Assembly: GCF_004136635.1 (NCBI RefSeq)
Contig: NZ_NOIU01000005.1
Coordinates: 1-64,000 of the forward strand
DNA from: Rothia halotolerans
GTDB taxonomy: Bacteria > Actinomycetota > Actinomycetes > Actinomycetales > Micrococcaceae
Direction: 5' to 3'
DNA: 64,000 bases
The notes beneath the pieces were generated by a model, which was not told the DNA's origin, did no database searches, and saw nothing but the letters and a program-made list of their open reading frames with translations. Numbering within the stretch: the first letter of the stretch is position 1; each line of letters starts with the position of its first letter. Below, in pieces: positions 7,808 through 16,217 of the stretch. A program made the position numbers and the translations under genes.

Positions 7808-8728
7808 TCATGTCATGATCGCCGAGATGATCAGCAGCCCCGGCACGGAGGCGACGGTCGAGAGCAGCACGATGTCCCGGGCCAGGCTGATGTCCTGGTC
7901 GTAGCGGGCGGCGAAGTTGAAGAGGTTCTGCGCCGTCGGCAGCCCGCCCAGCACGGTGGCCGCGAACAGGTCGTGCGGCGGCAGATGGAAGACGAAGTTC
8001 CCGAGCAGGAAGGCCGCGGCCGGCATCGCGGCGACCTTCAGCCCCACCGCCAGCAGCGTCTCAACCCGCTGCCCGGGCACGGCCAGCGGCCGGTTGCCCC
8101 GCAGCGACATGCCGAAGGCCACCAGCACCAGCGGGATCCCCGCCCCGCCGAGCAGGTGCAGCGGCTCGAAGAGCACCTCCGGGACGCTCCAGCCCAGGGC
8201 GTTGATCACGACGCCGAGCACCGACCCGATGATCAGCGGGTTCCGGAAGGGCTGGGTCACGACGTCGCGCACCGAGATCCTGCCGTGCGCCACGATGTCC
8301 AGGATCGCCAGGCACAGCGGCGTCGCCACCACCAGCTGGAACAGCAGGATCGGCGCGACCTGGGTGGGATCGCCGAAGATGTAGGTCGCCACCGGCAGGC
8401 CCATGTTGTTGGAGTTCAGCAGCCCGGAGCCGACGGCGCCCATGGTGGTCCGCCCGATCCTGCGCTTCATCACCAGGGCCACGATCAGCGTGTAGAGGAC
8501 CGCCACGGCGGCGAAGCTCAGCGCGGCCACCGGCAGCCGCGCCGAGAAGATCACGCCCAGGTCCGAGGTGGAGAGGGTCGTGAACATCAGCGCGGGCAGG
8601 GCCACGAAGAACGCGAACCGGTTCAGCGACCAGCCCGCGTTCTTGCCCAGCACCCCGGCCCGGGCGACGACGTAGCCGATGCCGACCACGACGCCGATGA
8701 TGGCAAACCCCTCCAGTACGCCGAGCAT
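7808..8728 (-). CDS. AEC-family (auxin efflux carrier) transporter
   Basis: A 306-residue protein with about ten membrane segments arranged as two repeated halves. It starts MLGVLEGFAIIGVVVGIGYVVARAGVLG and contains NNMGLPVATYIFGD and PTAQNLFNFAARYDQ, typical of AEC carriers. Bacterial members move organic acids such as malate or malonate, or amino acids. The substrate is unknown. It is convergent with the hydroxyacid dehydrogenase gene and shares a terminator with it. Confidence 0.85.
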   Translation of the reverse strand: MLGVLEGFAIIGVVVGIGYVVARAGVLGKNAGWSLNRFAFFVALPALMFTTLSTSDLGVIFSARLPVAALSFAAVAVLYTLIVALVMKRRIGRTTMGAVGSGLLNSNNMGLPVATYIFGDPTQVAPILLFQLVVATPLCLAILDIVAHGRISVRDVVTQPFRNPLIIGSVLGVVINALGWSVPEVLFEPLHLLGGAGIPLVLVAFGMSLRGNRPLAVPGQRVETLLAVGLKVAAMPAAAFLLGNFVFHLPPHDLFAATVLGGLPTAQNLFNFAARYDQDISLARDIVLLSTVASVPGLLIISAIMT

Positions 8729-8891
8729 CCAGTCCTCTCACCATCGCCGCCGGTCGTCTCCCCAGCGATTGTAAGCCCGGTGCGCGGGAGGGGTCCCGCG
8801 GCGTCCGCGGATCGGGCGGCCGGGGCGGCCGACGCCGCAGGGGCACCCGGGCTCCGGCGTCGGCCGCGCGGCCCCGTGCGCCCGCGCCCGG

Positions 8892-10529
8892 CTACGCTCC
8901 GATGCGCAGGTGGATCAGCGAGGGCCCCTCGGTCCCCAGCGCCTTCCGCACGGTCTCCCCGAGGGTCTCCACGGTCGCCTCGAAGCCGACGGCGCCGAAG
9001 CCCTCGGCGAGCTTGACCCAGTCCGGCTGGACCAGGTCCACCGCGGTCGGGGCGATCCGGCGGGCCTCCTCGTTGGCCCGGATCTCCCCGTAGCCGCCGT
9101 TGTCCACGCAGATGACCGGCAGGTCCAGCCGCTGCTCGACCGCCGTCATCAGCTCCTGGATCGCGAACATCAGCGCGCCGTCGCCCAGCAGGCAGACCAC
9201 CGGGCGCTCGGGGGCCGCGATCTTGGCGCCGACGGCGGCCGGCAGCCCGTACCCCAGGGTCGCGTAGGTGGCCATGTACAGCAGCGAGTTGGGGCGCGGG
9301 GCGCGGTAGAACGTCGTCGTGCCCATGTAGGTGACCTGGGAGGAGTCTCCGGCGATGATCGTGTCCTCGGGGAGCGCCTCCATGATCAGCTCGTTGAGCT
9401 GGGCGAGCTCGGGGGCGATGGCGCGGCCCTCCTCGTCGAGGGCGTCGAAGACCGGCTGCAGCTCGCGGCGCCCGCGTTCGGGGCGGCCCTCGGAGGCCAC
9501 CTTCAGCGCGGCGGCCAGCTGCGGGACCACCGCGGCGGAGTTGCCGGGCAGCTCCAGGTCGGGGGTGATGTTGGTGAGCATCTGGTCGCGCATGATGTCC
9601 ACGCGGATCACCGGGCCGGCGGGGCGGATGTCGCCTTCCCACAGCTCGGCCTCGCCGATCTTGGAGCCGACGATCAGCGTCGCGTCCGCCTCGCGGCAGA
9701 ACGCGTGGGCCGCCGTGAGGCGCAGGTCGGCGCCGAGGGAGAGGCGGTGCTTCTCCGGGATGGCGCCCTTGCCGTTGACCGAGGTGATGACCGGGGCCTC
9801 GAGCATCTCGGCGAGCTCCAGGAGGGACTCTCCGGCCGCCAGGGAGCCGCCGCCGGCGATGATGAGCGGGCGCTCGGCGCGGGCCAGGATGTTCGCCGCC
9901 CGGGCGACGTCGTCCACCGGCGCCGGCTGCGGGGAGCCGAGCGGGCGGGCGGCGAGGTCCGCGTCGGTGAACTCGGCCTCGGCCTCCAGGACGTCGAGGG
10001 GGACCTCGATGTGCACGGGGCGGGGGCGGGAGTGCTTGAAGGAGACGAAGGCGTTGTGGATCATCTCCACGGCCTCCAGCGCCGAGTTCACGCGGCGGGA
10101 GACGCCGACGATCGCGCCGACCGCGCCGGTGGGGTTCTTGGTCTCGTGCAGCGCCCCGATGTCCCGGAACTCCTGGCCGCGGGGGCGGCCGGGGGAGAGC
10201 AGGATCATCGGGCGCGACTCCGCGTAGGCCGTGGCCGCCCCGGAGAGCGAGTTCAGCAGCCCGGGCCCGGAGGTGGTGACCACGACGCCGGGCAGGCCCC
10301 GGGTCAGCGACCAGCCATCGGCGCCGTAGGAGGCGCCCTGCTCGTGGCGGGTGGTCACCGGCTTGATCTCGAGTTCCTCGAGGTGGCGGTAGAACTCGAG
10401 ATTATGCGTCCCGGGGATGCCGAAGACGGCGTCGATCCCGTAGTTGCGCAGGGTGGCCATGATCGCGTATCCGGCGTTCCTGCGGGGTTCGGTCTGCATT
10501 CCGGCCTCCTCGGCGGCGTGGGCGGTCAT
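8892..10529 (-). CDS. Thiamine-diphosphate enzyme, AruI / acetolactate synthase-like
   Basis: A 545-residue ThDP-dependent decarboxylase. The N-terminal pyrimidine-binding domain has FGIPGTHNLEFYRHL and the cofactor-activating Glu63 in TTRHEQG. The middle domain is near residues 185-330. The C-terminal domain has the ThDP motif GDG at 449-451 and Asn477. The segments GALHETK and SRPRPVHIEVPLDVLE resemble 5-guanidino-2-oxopentanoate decarboxylase (AruI) more than biosynthetic IlvB, and no IlvN-like subunit is nearby. An ATG at 10529 with GGAGAG upstream was preferred to an earlier in-frame start. Nearby symporter, ureohydrolase and aminotransferase genes fit arginine or guanidino-compound breakdown. 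The enzyme class is sure; the substrate is inferred. Confidence 0.82.
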   Translation of the reverse strand: MTAHAAEEAGMQTEPRRNAGYAIMATLRNYGIDAVFGIPGTHNLEFYRHLEELEIKPVTTRHEQGASYGADGWSLTRGLPGVVVTTSGPGLLNSLSGAATAYAESRPMILLSPGRPRGQEFRDIGALHETKNPTGAVGAIVGVSRRVNSALEAVEMIHNAFVSFKHSRPRPVHIEVPLDVLEAEAEFTDADLAARPLGSPQPAPVDDVARAANILARAERPLIIAGGGSLAAGESLLELAEMLEAPVITSVNGKGAIPEKHRLSLGADLRLTAAHAFCREADATLIVGSKIGEAELWEGDIRPAGPVIRVDIMRDQMLTNITPDLELPGNSAAVVPQLAAALKVASEGRPERGRRELQPVFDALDEEGRAIAPELAQLNELIMEALPEDTIIAGDSSQVTYMGTTTFYRAPRPNSLLYMATYATLGYGLPAAVGAKIAAPERPVVCLLGDGALMFAIQELMTAVEQRLDLPVICVDNGGYGEIRANEEARRIAPTAVDLVQPDWVKLAEGFGAVGFEATVETLGETVRKALGTEGPSLIHLRIGA

Positions 10530-10570
10530 GTGCTCTCCTTCCGTATGCACTGTGGTGCGTGGCACACCAA

Positions 10571-10599
10571 AGTATACAAATACGAAACTATAGTTACCT
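10571..10599 (-). promoter_or_regulatory. Candidate promoter and operator of the ThDP enzyme gene
   Basis: On the minus strand, TATACT (10576-10571) is a good -10 box, but its -35 position (AGGTAA, 10599-10594) is poor. A perfect 10-bp palindrome AACTATAGTT (10586-10595) lies in the spacer, where a regulator could act. Confidence 0.4.
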
Positions 10600-10656
10600 C
10601 ACCGTCGAATTGCGAGCGTCCGCCTCGCGGGCGGACGCGGGCCGTCGCCTCAGCGC

Positions 10657-12156
10657 TCAGCGCCCGGCCGCGGCCCGACGCCGCACCCTGCCCAGCCGGG
10701 ACTGCCACTCGTCCATGACCTCCGGCGCGGTGGGCCGGGTGCACAGCGAGACGACGACGTAGACCACCAGCGAGACGCCGAGGCCGATGTAGATCGGCTC
10801 GTTGGCCATGACCCCGAACAGGCCCATCGAGACCAGCACCGCGATCGCGCCGGTGAGCATCGACGCCGCGGCGCCGGCCCCGGTGCCCCGCCTCCACAGC
10901 AGGCCCCCGAGGATCGCGACCATCAGGCCGCCCACGAGGATGTCGTACGCGATGGTCAGGGCGGCGACCACCGAGGGAACGAGCAGGGCGATCACGGTCA
11001 CCACCAGGCCGATCCCGAGCACGAACAGCCGGTCCCTGCGGATGGCGGCGTCGGAGTGGGTCGGGTCCTCGGCGTCGAACTCCGCGGTGTCGGCCGGCGG
11101 CTCGGCCGGGGCGGGGGCGCGGCGCCCGCCGAACACCCACCCCAGCAGCGGGAGCACGTCCACGCGCGCCACGGTCGCCGAGGCGATCAGCGCGCCGGAG
11201 GCCGTGGACATCATCGCGGCCACCCCCGCCGCCAGCACGACCCCGCCGACGCCGGCCGGCAGGTAGTCCTGCGCGAGGGCGGCGAAGGCGTCGTCGGGAA
11301 CCTCCAGGTTCGGCACGACGACGGCCGCCCCCATCCCGATCACGGCCCCGGCGATCCCGTAGAGCAGGGTGTACACGCCGGAGGCGAAGCCGGCCCAGCG
11401 GGCCACCCCGGGGCTGCGGGCGGTGAAGACGCGCTGCCAGATGTCCTGCCCCACCAGCACGCCGAGGGTGTAGACGACGAACATGGTGACGATCGACGCC
11501 GCCCCCATGGAGCCGAGGTCGAAGAACTCCGCGTCGAGCCGCTCGTGCAGGCCGTCCCAGCCGCCCGCGTAGTGCAGCGAGAAGGGCAGGAGCAGGGCGA
11601 ACATGCCGAGGGTCATCAGCACGAACTGCATCATGTCCGTCAGGGTGATGGACCACATGCCGCCCATGATGGAGTATCCGATGACCACCACCGAGCCGAG
11701 CGCGATGCCCCAGCCGCGGTCGATGTCGAACAGGACGGAGAAGATCGAGGCGTAGGCCGAGGTCGAGGTCACCGCGAGCATCACGGTGTACCCGAGCATC
11801 ACGATCGAGGAGGCCTGGATCCCGCGCCCTCCGTAGCGCAGCCCGAGCATCTGCGAGACGGTGTAGACCCGCAGCTTCTGGATGGGCCCGGCGAAGGCGA
11901 GCGAGAGGACCATGACGCCGGCGGCGATCGCCCCCACCAGCCACATCCCCGAGAGCCCGTAGGTGTACCCCAGGCCGATGCCGCCGATCGTGGCGGCCCC
12001 GCCCAGCACGACGGCGCTCATCGTGCCGGTGAAGAAGAGCGGGCCGAGGCGGCGTCCGGCGACCCGGTAGTCCTCGGCGTTCTTGGCGCGCCTCTTGCCG
12101 AGCCAGCCGAGGAAGACCATGGCGGCGAGGTAGAGGATGATGATGGCGAGATTCAT
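10657..12156 (-). CDS. Sodium:solute symporter (SSS family)
   Basis: A 499-residue symporter with about 13 membrane segments, beginning MNLAIIILYLAAMVFLGW. Family features include KNAEDYRVAGRRLG, GGAATIGGIGLGYTYGLSG in the first inverted repeat, GGMWSITLTDMMQF, and AAMMSTASGALIASATV, which carries the Na+-site Ser/Thr residues. It imports an organic solute with Na+. It is the upstream partner of the ThDP enzyme gene and is divergent from the XRE-cupin regulator, which probably controls it. A linker rich in P, A and D (about residues 350-385) is low complexity. The substrate may be a guanidino or amino compound, inferred from neighbours only. Confidence 0.88.
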   Translation of the reverse strand: MNLAIIILYLAAMVFLGWLGKRRAKNAEDYRVAGRRLGPLFFTGTMSAVVLGGAATIGGIGLGYTYGLSGMWLVGAIAAGVMVLSLAFAGPIQKLRVYTVSQMLGLRYGGRGIQASSIVMLGYTVMLAVTSTSAYASIFSVLFDIDRGWGIALGSVVVIGYSIMGGMWSITLTDMMQFVLMTLGMFALLLPFSLHYAGGWDGLHERLDAEFFDLGSMGAASIVTMFVVYTLGVLVGQDIWQRVFTARSPGVARWAGFASGVYTLLYGIAGAVIGMGAAVVVPNLEVPDDAFAALAQDYLPAGVGGVVLAAGVAAMMSTASGALIASATVARVDVLPLLGWVFGGRRAPAPAEPPADTAEFDAEDPTHSDAAIRRDRLFVLGIGLVVTVIALLVPSVVAALTIAYDILVGGLMVAILGGLLWRRGTGAGAAASMLTGAIAVLVSMGLFGVMANEPIYIGLGVSLVVYVVVSLCTRPTAPEVMDEWQSRLGRVRRRAAAGR

Positions 12157-12215
12157 GAGATTCCATTCCTGGACGGACCGTCGGTGTGGCTGCGCACACC
12201 GGGTGTTGTGCTTCA

Positions 12216-12226
12216 GGCAACAAAAG
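12216..12226 (-). promoter_or_regulatory. Candidate regulator site upstream of symporter and regulator
   Basis: Read on the minus strand this is CTTTTGTTGCC. Nine of its eleven bases match CATTTGTTGCA upstream of the ureohydrolase (15058-15068). It sits in an AT-rich patch between the divergent symporter and XRE-cupin genes and may be the regulator's site. Confidence 0.3.
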
Positions 12227-12344
12227 TTTTTCACATGCTAGTACGATCGGATGGCGGGCGCATGTCGTCGCCCGCCGCCCGCGCCGCCGGTGGGGGCGGA
12301 GCTCCCCGGGGCCGCCGGGGCCGAAGGGAGAGGACGCCGGAGCC

Positions 12345-12911
12345 GTGAAGCCGCTGCCAGTGCAACAGCCAGACAGGGAGCCCGAGCTGGGGGCGCGCCT
12401 GCGCAACCACCGGCTGAGGGTCCACATGACCATCGAGCAGCTGGCCACCGCCACGGGACTGACCAAGGGGTTCATCAGCCGGGTGGAGCGCGAGCAGACC
12501 TCGCCGTCGGTCGCCTCCCTGGTCAAGATCTGCCGCGCCCTGCGCGTGGACATCGGCGCGCTCTTCGAGGAGCCGCCCACCAGCCTCGTGAAGCTGGCGG
12601 ACGCCCCGGCCGTGGACCTGGGCGGGGCGGGCATCCACGAGCGCCTGGTCTCGGCGCCCGAGCTGGAGAAGGCACAGGTCCTGCGGGCCACCGTCGAGCC
12701 CGGCGGCGAGGGCGAGGAGTCCCTCTACACCGTCGACTGCGAGACCGAGATCCTGCACGTCATCTCCGGACTTTTTCTGCTCCGCACGGCGGGGGCCGAC
12801 TACGAGCTGGAGGCCGGCGACACCGTGACGTTCAGCGGCCGGGAGCCGCATTCCTGGCGCAACCTCGGGGACGTCCCGGCCGAGGTCGTGTGGGTGCTGG
12901 TGACCGGCTGA
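12345..12911 (+). CDS. XRE-family regulator with C-terminal cupin
   Basis: A 188-residue regulator. An N-terminal helix-turn-helix (about residues 14-70) contains LGARLRNHRL, TIEQLATATGLTKGFISRVEREQTSPSVASL and ICRALRVDIGALF. A C-terminal cupin barrel (about 115-188) ends with the pattern ELEAGDTVTFSGREPHSWRNLG. This design (PuuR/SinR-cupin type) usually senses an amine, amino acid or related small metabolite. It is divergent from the symporter gene. GTG at 12345 was chosen because the helix-turn-helix follows closely; longer frames upstream are GC artefacts. Confidence 0.85.
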   Translation: MKPLPVQQPDREPELGARLRNHRLRVHMTIEQLATATGLTKGFISRVEREQTSPSVASLVKICRALRVDIGALFEEPPTSLVKLADAPAVDLGGAGIHERLVSAPELEKAQVLRATVEPGGEGEESLYTVDCETEILHVISGLFLLRTAGADYELEAGDTVTFSGREPHSWRNLGDVPAEVVWVLVTG

Positions 12912-12955
12912 GCCGCTAGCGTGGGAGGATCGCCCGTTCCCTTCCGAAGGTTCCC

Positions 12956-14014
12956 ATGTTCACTCAGCACCCCTCGCGCCCCTCCCGCCTGCGGCTCGGC
13001 GTCGGCGCCGCGGCCGCGGCCCTCCTGCTCCTCTCCGGCTGCTCCGGATCCGACGGCGACCAGGGCGAGGACGCCCCCGCCTCCGAGCAGAGCGCCTCCG
13101 GCTCCCCCCAGGAGTCCTCCGGCGGCTCGTCCTCCGCGTCCGGCGACTCGTCATCGTCATCCGACGACTCGCCCTCCTCCGAGGAGTCGTCCTCGCAGAG
13201 CGCCGAGGACAACGCCGACGCCGAGATCATCGGCGGCGGCCGCGAGGTCTTCCCCGACCGGCGCATGGTCGCCCTCTACGGCACCCCCGGCAACCCCTCG
13301 ATGGGCGTGCTCGGCGAGCAGGGCCCCGCCGAGTCCGTGCAGCGGGCCAAGGACCTCGCCGCCCAGTACCAGCCGTACAGCGAGGAGCAGGTCATCCCCG
13401 CCTTCGAGATCATCACCACCGTGGCCTCCTCCGAGCCGGGGCCCGACGGCGACTACTCGGCCAAGGTCACTCCCGAGGACCTGGAGCCCCTGCTGAAGGA
13501 GGCCCGCGAGAACGACGTCTACGTGGTCCTGGACTTCCAGCCCGGCCTCGAGGCCTTCCCGGAGCAGGTGGAGCGCTACGCCGACCTGCTCAAGGACCCC
13601 AACGTCGGCGTCGGCATCGACCCCGAGTGGCGCCTGGCCCCGGGTCAGGTCCCCCTCGAGCAGATCGGCACCGTCTCCGCCGCGGAGATCAACGAGACCC
13701 TCGACGACGTCGCCGAGCTGACGGCCGAGGAGGGCCTGCCGCAGAAGCTCGTGGTCCTCCACCAGTTCTCCCACTCGATGATCACCGAGCGGGAGACCCT
13801 GGACACCTCCCACCCCGAGCTCGCGCTGACGCTGCACGCGGACGGCCACGGCACGCCGGAGCTGAAGACCGAGACCTGGGACGCGCTCCAGGAGGGCCTG
13901 CCGGAGGGCATCGAGATGTCCTGGAAGAACTTCTACGACGAGGACACCCCCATGCTCTCGCCCGAGGAGACCTACGCCGTCCAGCCCAAGCCGTGGGTGG
14001 TCACGTACCAGTAG
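12956..14014 (+). CDS. Lipoprotein of unknown function
   Basis: A 352-residue exported lipoprotein. The signal peptide ends in the lipobox LLSGC, with the acylated Cys near residue 29. A Ser/Asp/Glu-rich low-complexity stretch of about 55 residues follows and probably spans the cell wall. The folded part (about 85-352) starts IIGGGREVFPDRRMVALYGTPGNPS and has motifs such as VYVVLDFQPG and KLVVLHQFSHSM, reminiscent of a barrel-type domain. I do not recognise a family with a known function. A GAAGG site precedes the ATG. It lies between the XRE regulator and the kinase-like gene, co-oriented with both. Confidence 0.8.
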   Translation: MFTQHPSRPSRLRLGVGAAAAALLLLSGCSGSDGDQGEDAPASEQSASGSPQESSGGSSSASGDSSSSSDDSPSSEESSSQSAEDNADAEIIGGGREVFPDRRMVALYGTPGNPSMGVLGEQGPAESVQRAKDLAAQYQPYSEEQVIPAFEIITTVASSEPGPDGDYSAKVTPEDLEPLLKEARENDVYVVLDFQPGLEAFPEQVERYADLLKDPNVGVGIDPEWRLAPGQVPLEQIGTVSAAEINETLDDVAELTAEEGLPQKLVVLHQFSHSMITERETLDTSHPELALTLHADGHGTPELKTETWDALQEGLPEGIEMSWKNFYDEDTPMLSPEETYAVQPKPWVVTYQ

Positions 14015-14064
14015 GCTCGGCCTGCCCCCGCCCGGGCCCGGCCCCCGCGTGATAGACCGGTGAC

Positions 14065-14820
14065 ATGGAGACATTCATCAAGCAGACGTCAGGCAGCGCC
14101 GCCGGATGGGAGCGAGCCGGCCTCGAGTGGCTGGCCGAGGCCGAGGAGTCCGGAGGCGCCAGGGTCTGCCGGATCCTCGGCGTCGCGGAGGACGGACTGG
14201 AGCTGGAGCTGATCCGCGAGGCGGCCCCCTCCAAGGCCGCCGCCCGCGCCTTCGGCCAGGCCCTGGCGCTGACCCACGACGCCGGCGCCGAGGCCTGGGG
14301 CTCCGGCCCCGCCGGCTGGCGGGACAACGGCTTCCAGGGCCCGGCGGGGCAGCAGCTGGCGCTCCAGCTCGGCGCCTGGAAGGCGTGGGGGCGGATGTAC
14401 GCCGACGCGCGGATCGCCCCGCTGGTCGGCAAGGTCCAGGGCCTCGCCGCCGCGGACCGCGACCTCTTCGAGCGCCTGTGCGGCCGCCTGCGCGACGGCG
14501 AGTTCGACGACGACGACGCCCCCTCCCGGATCCACGGCGACCTCTGGGCGGGCAACGTCCTGTGGACGCCGGACGAGGCGGTGCTGATCGACCCGACGTC
14601 CTACGGCGGGCACCGCGAGGACGACATCGCCGCGCTCGCCCTGTTCGGCGCCCCGCACCTGCGGGAGATCGTCGAGGGCTACGTGCAGGTCCACCCGCTG
14701 GAGGCGGGCTGGCAGGAACGCGTGGAGCTGCACCAGCTGCACCTGGTCCTGCTCCACGCCGTCCTCTTCGGCGGCGGGTACGTCAACCAGGCGCTGGCCA
14801 TCGCCCGCCGGTACGCCTGA
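14065..14820 (+). CDS. Fructosamine-kinase family protein
   Basis: A 251-residue protein of the aminoglycoside-phosphotransferase-like kinase fold. The catalytic loop SRIHGDLWAGNVLW carries the expected Asp and Asn, and LIDPTSYGGHREDDIAALALFG supplies the metal-binding Asp and the family-specific YGGHREDD. Such kinases phosphorylate fructosamines or ribulosamines on glycated amines, leading to deglycation. It may be leaderless: TAGACC ends six bases before the ATG. A hairpin terminator follows. The substrate is inferred from the family. Confidence 0.85.
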   Translation: METFIKQTSGSAAGWERAGLEWLAEAEESGGARVCRILGVAEDGLELELIREAAPSKAAARAFGQALALTHDAGAEAWGSGPAGWRDNGFQGPAGQQLALQLGAWKAWGRMYADARIAPLVGKVQGLAAADRDLFERLCGRLRDGEFDDDDAPSRIHGDLWAGNVLWTPDEAVLIDPTSYGGHREDDIAALALFGAPHLREIVEGYVQVHPLEAGWQERVELHQLHLVLLHAVLFGGGYVNQALAIARRYA

Positions 14821-14875
14821 CCTGCCGCTGGCCGCCGGCCCCCGGTCCCGGCTCTCGGCCGCCGCGAGCCATCAG

Positions 14876-14909
14876 AGGCGCCCGCACCGCTCCGGCGGGG
14901 CGGGCGCCT
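14876..14909 (+). terminator. Hairpin terminator after the fructosamine-kinase-like gene
   Basis: A ten-base perfect stem (AGGCGCCCGC / GCGGGCGCCT) with a 14-base loop that can itself pair. Confidence 0.6.
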
Positions 14910-15044
14910 TCGCGCGCGGGGCGGGCTGCCCGGCTTCCTCGGACCGCGCCACGCCGTCCGCGTCCTCCCTCGCCGGGCCGCGTCATGCCGTCCCGCCGCG
15001 CCATGCCCCACCGCCCCTCGCGCCGCCCCGGCACGGCGCACGGG

Positions 15045-15072
15045 TTCCCTCACAAAACATTTGTTGCATAAT
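15045..15072 (+). promoter_or_regulatory. Candidate promoter of the ureohydrolase gene
   Basis: TTCCCT (15045-15050) and CATAAT (15067-15072) are separated by 16 bases. The spacer contains ATTTGTTGC, the word shared with the symporter/XRE intergenic region at 12216-12226. Confidence 0.4.
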
Positions 15073-15117
15073 GGAAAACAGTCGTATGGCCCAGATCTCA
15101 CCGCTACGGAGGTTCCC

Positions 15118-16191
15118 ATGAGCAACACCCAGCCCCAGAACGTGCGCGCCAGCTTCTCGGCCGACGCCGAGCGCGTCGTCGCCCCCGGCCCCGACGGCCG
15201 GGAGAACGTCGGCCCCGTCAACGCCGCGCAGGTCCCGCGCTGGGCCGGGCTGGGCACCTTCGCCCGTCTTCCGCGGCTGGACGAGGTGGAGGGTGCCGAG
15301 GTCGTCGTCGCCGGCGTCCCCTTCGACACCGGCGTCTCCTACCGCCCCGGCGCCCGCTTCGGCCCCAACCACGTGCGCGAGTCCTCGCGCCTGCTGCGCC
15401 CCTTCAACCCCGCGCAGAACGTCTCCCCGTTCCAACGGGTGCAGGTGGCCGACGCCGGGGACATCGTCGGCAACCCCTTCAACATCGAGGAGGCCCTGGA
15501 GGCCATCGAGGCCGGCGCCCACGAGCTGACCAAGGACGGCGCCAAGCTCGTCTCGATCGGTGGCGACCACACCATCGCGCTGCCCAACCTGCGCAACCTG
15601 CACAAGGAGCACGGGAAGATCGCGCTGCTGCACTTCGACGCCCACCTGGACACCTGGGACACTTACTTCGGCGCCGAGTACACCCACGGCACCCCGTTCC
15701 GCCGGGCCTTCGAGGAGGGCCTGCTGGACACCGACGCCGTCTCCCACGTGGGCACCCGCGGCCCGCTGTACGGGACCCAGGACCTGGACGACGACGCCCG
15801 CTTCGGCTTCGGCATCGTCTCCTCCGCCGACATCTACCGGCTGGGCGTGGACCGCGTCGTCGAGCTGCTGCGCGAGCGCGTCGGCGACCGGCCGCTCTAC
15901 CTCTCCCTGGACATCGACGTGCTGGACCCGGCCCACGCGCCCGGCACCGGCACCCCGGAGGCCGGCGGGGCCACCAGCCGCGAGATCCTCGAGATCATCC
16001 GCGGGCTGCGCGGGACCAACGTGGTCGGCGCCGAGGTCGTGGAGGTCGCCCCGGCCTACGACCACGCCGAGCTCACCGGCATCGCCGCCGCCCACATCGT
16101 CTACGACTTCATCAGCCTGATGGCCCTCGGCGCCGGCGCTCCCGCGGACGGCCCGGCCTACGGCGAGGCCGAGAACAGCTACGGCGAGTAG
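15118..16191 (+). CDS. Ureohydrolase (agmatinase / guanidinobutyrase family)
   Basis: A 357-residue arginase-fold enzyme. The two-manganese ligands are complete: His151 (GGDHTIALP), Asp174, His176 and Asp178 ([10 protein letters not shown]), and Asp265 and Asp267 (SLDIDVLDP). The family cleaves a guanidino group to give urea and an amine. The sequence [15 protein letters not shown] suits SpeB-type enzymes (agmatinase, guanidinobutyrase, guanidinopropionase) rather than arginase. The ATG has GGAGGTT upstream. Together with the aminotransferase downstream and the AruI-like enzyme and symporter upstream, guanidinobutyrase is an attractive assignment, but this is inference. Confidence 0.9.
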   Translation: MSNTQPQNVRASFSADAERVVAPGPDGRENVGPVNAAQVPRWAGLGTFARLPRLDEVEGAEVVVAGVPFDTGVSYRPGARFGPNHVRESSRLLRPFNPAQNVSPFQRVQVADAGDIVGNPFNIEEALEAIEAGAHELTKDGAKLVSIGGDHTIALPNLRNLHKEHGKIALLHFDAHLDTWDTYFGAEYTHGTPFRRAFEEGLLDTDAVSHVGTRGPLYGTQDLDDDARFGFGIVSSADIYRLGVDRVVELLRERVGDRPLYLSLDIDVLDPAHAPGTGTPEAGGATSREILEIIRGLRGTNVVGAEVVEVAPAYDHAELTGIAAAHIVYDFISLMALGAGAPADGPAYGEAENSYGE

Positions 16192-16217
16192 AGACGGACA
16201 GAGAGGAAGGAACCCAG

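Noticed and set aside
8892-10529. Biosynthetic acetolactate synthase (ilvB)
   Set aside because: There is no ilvN or ilvC neighbour, and the GALHE and HIEVPLDVLE segments and gene context fit a catabolic decarboxylase better.
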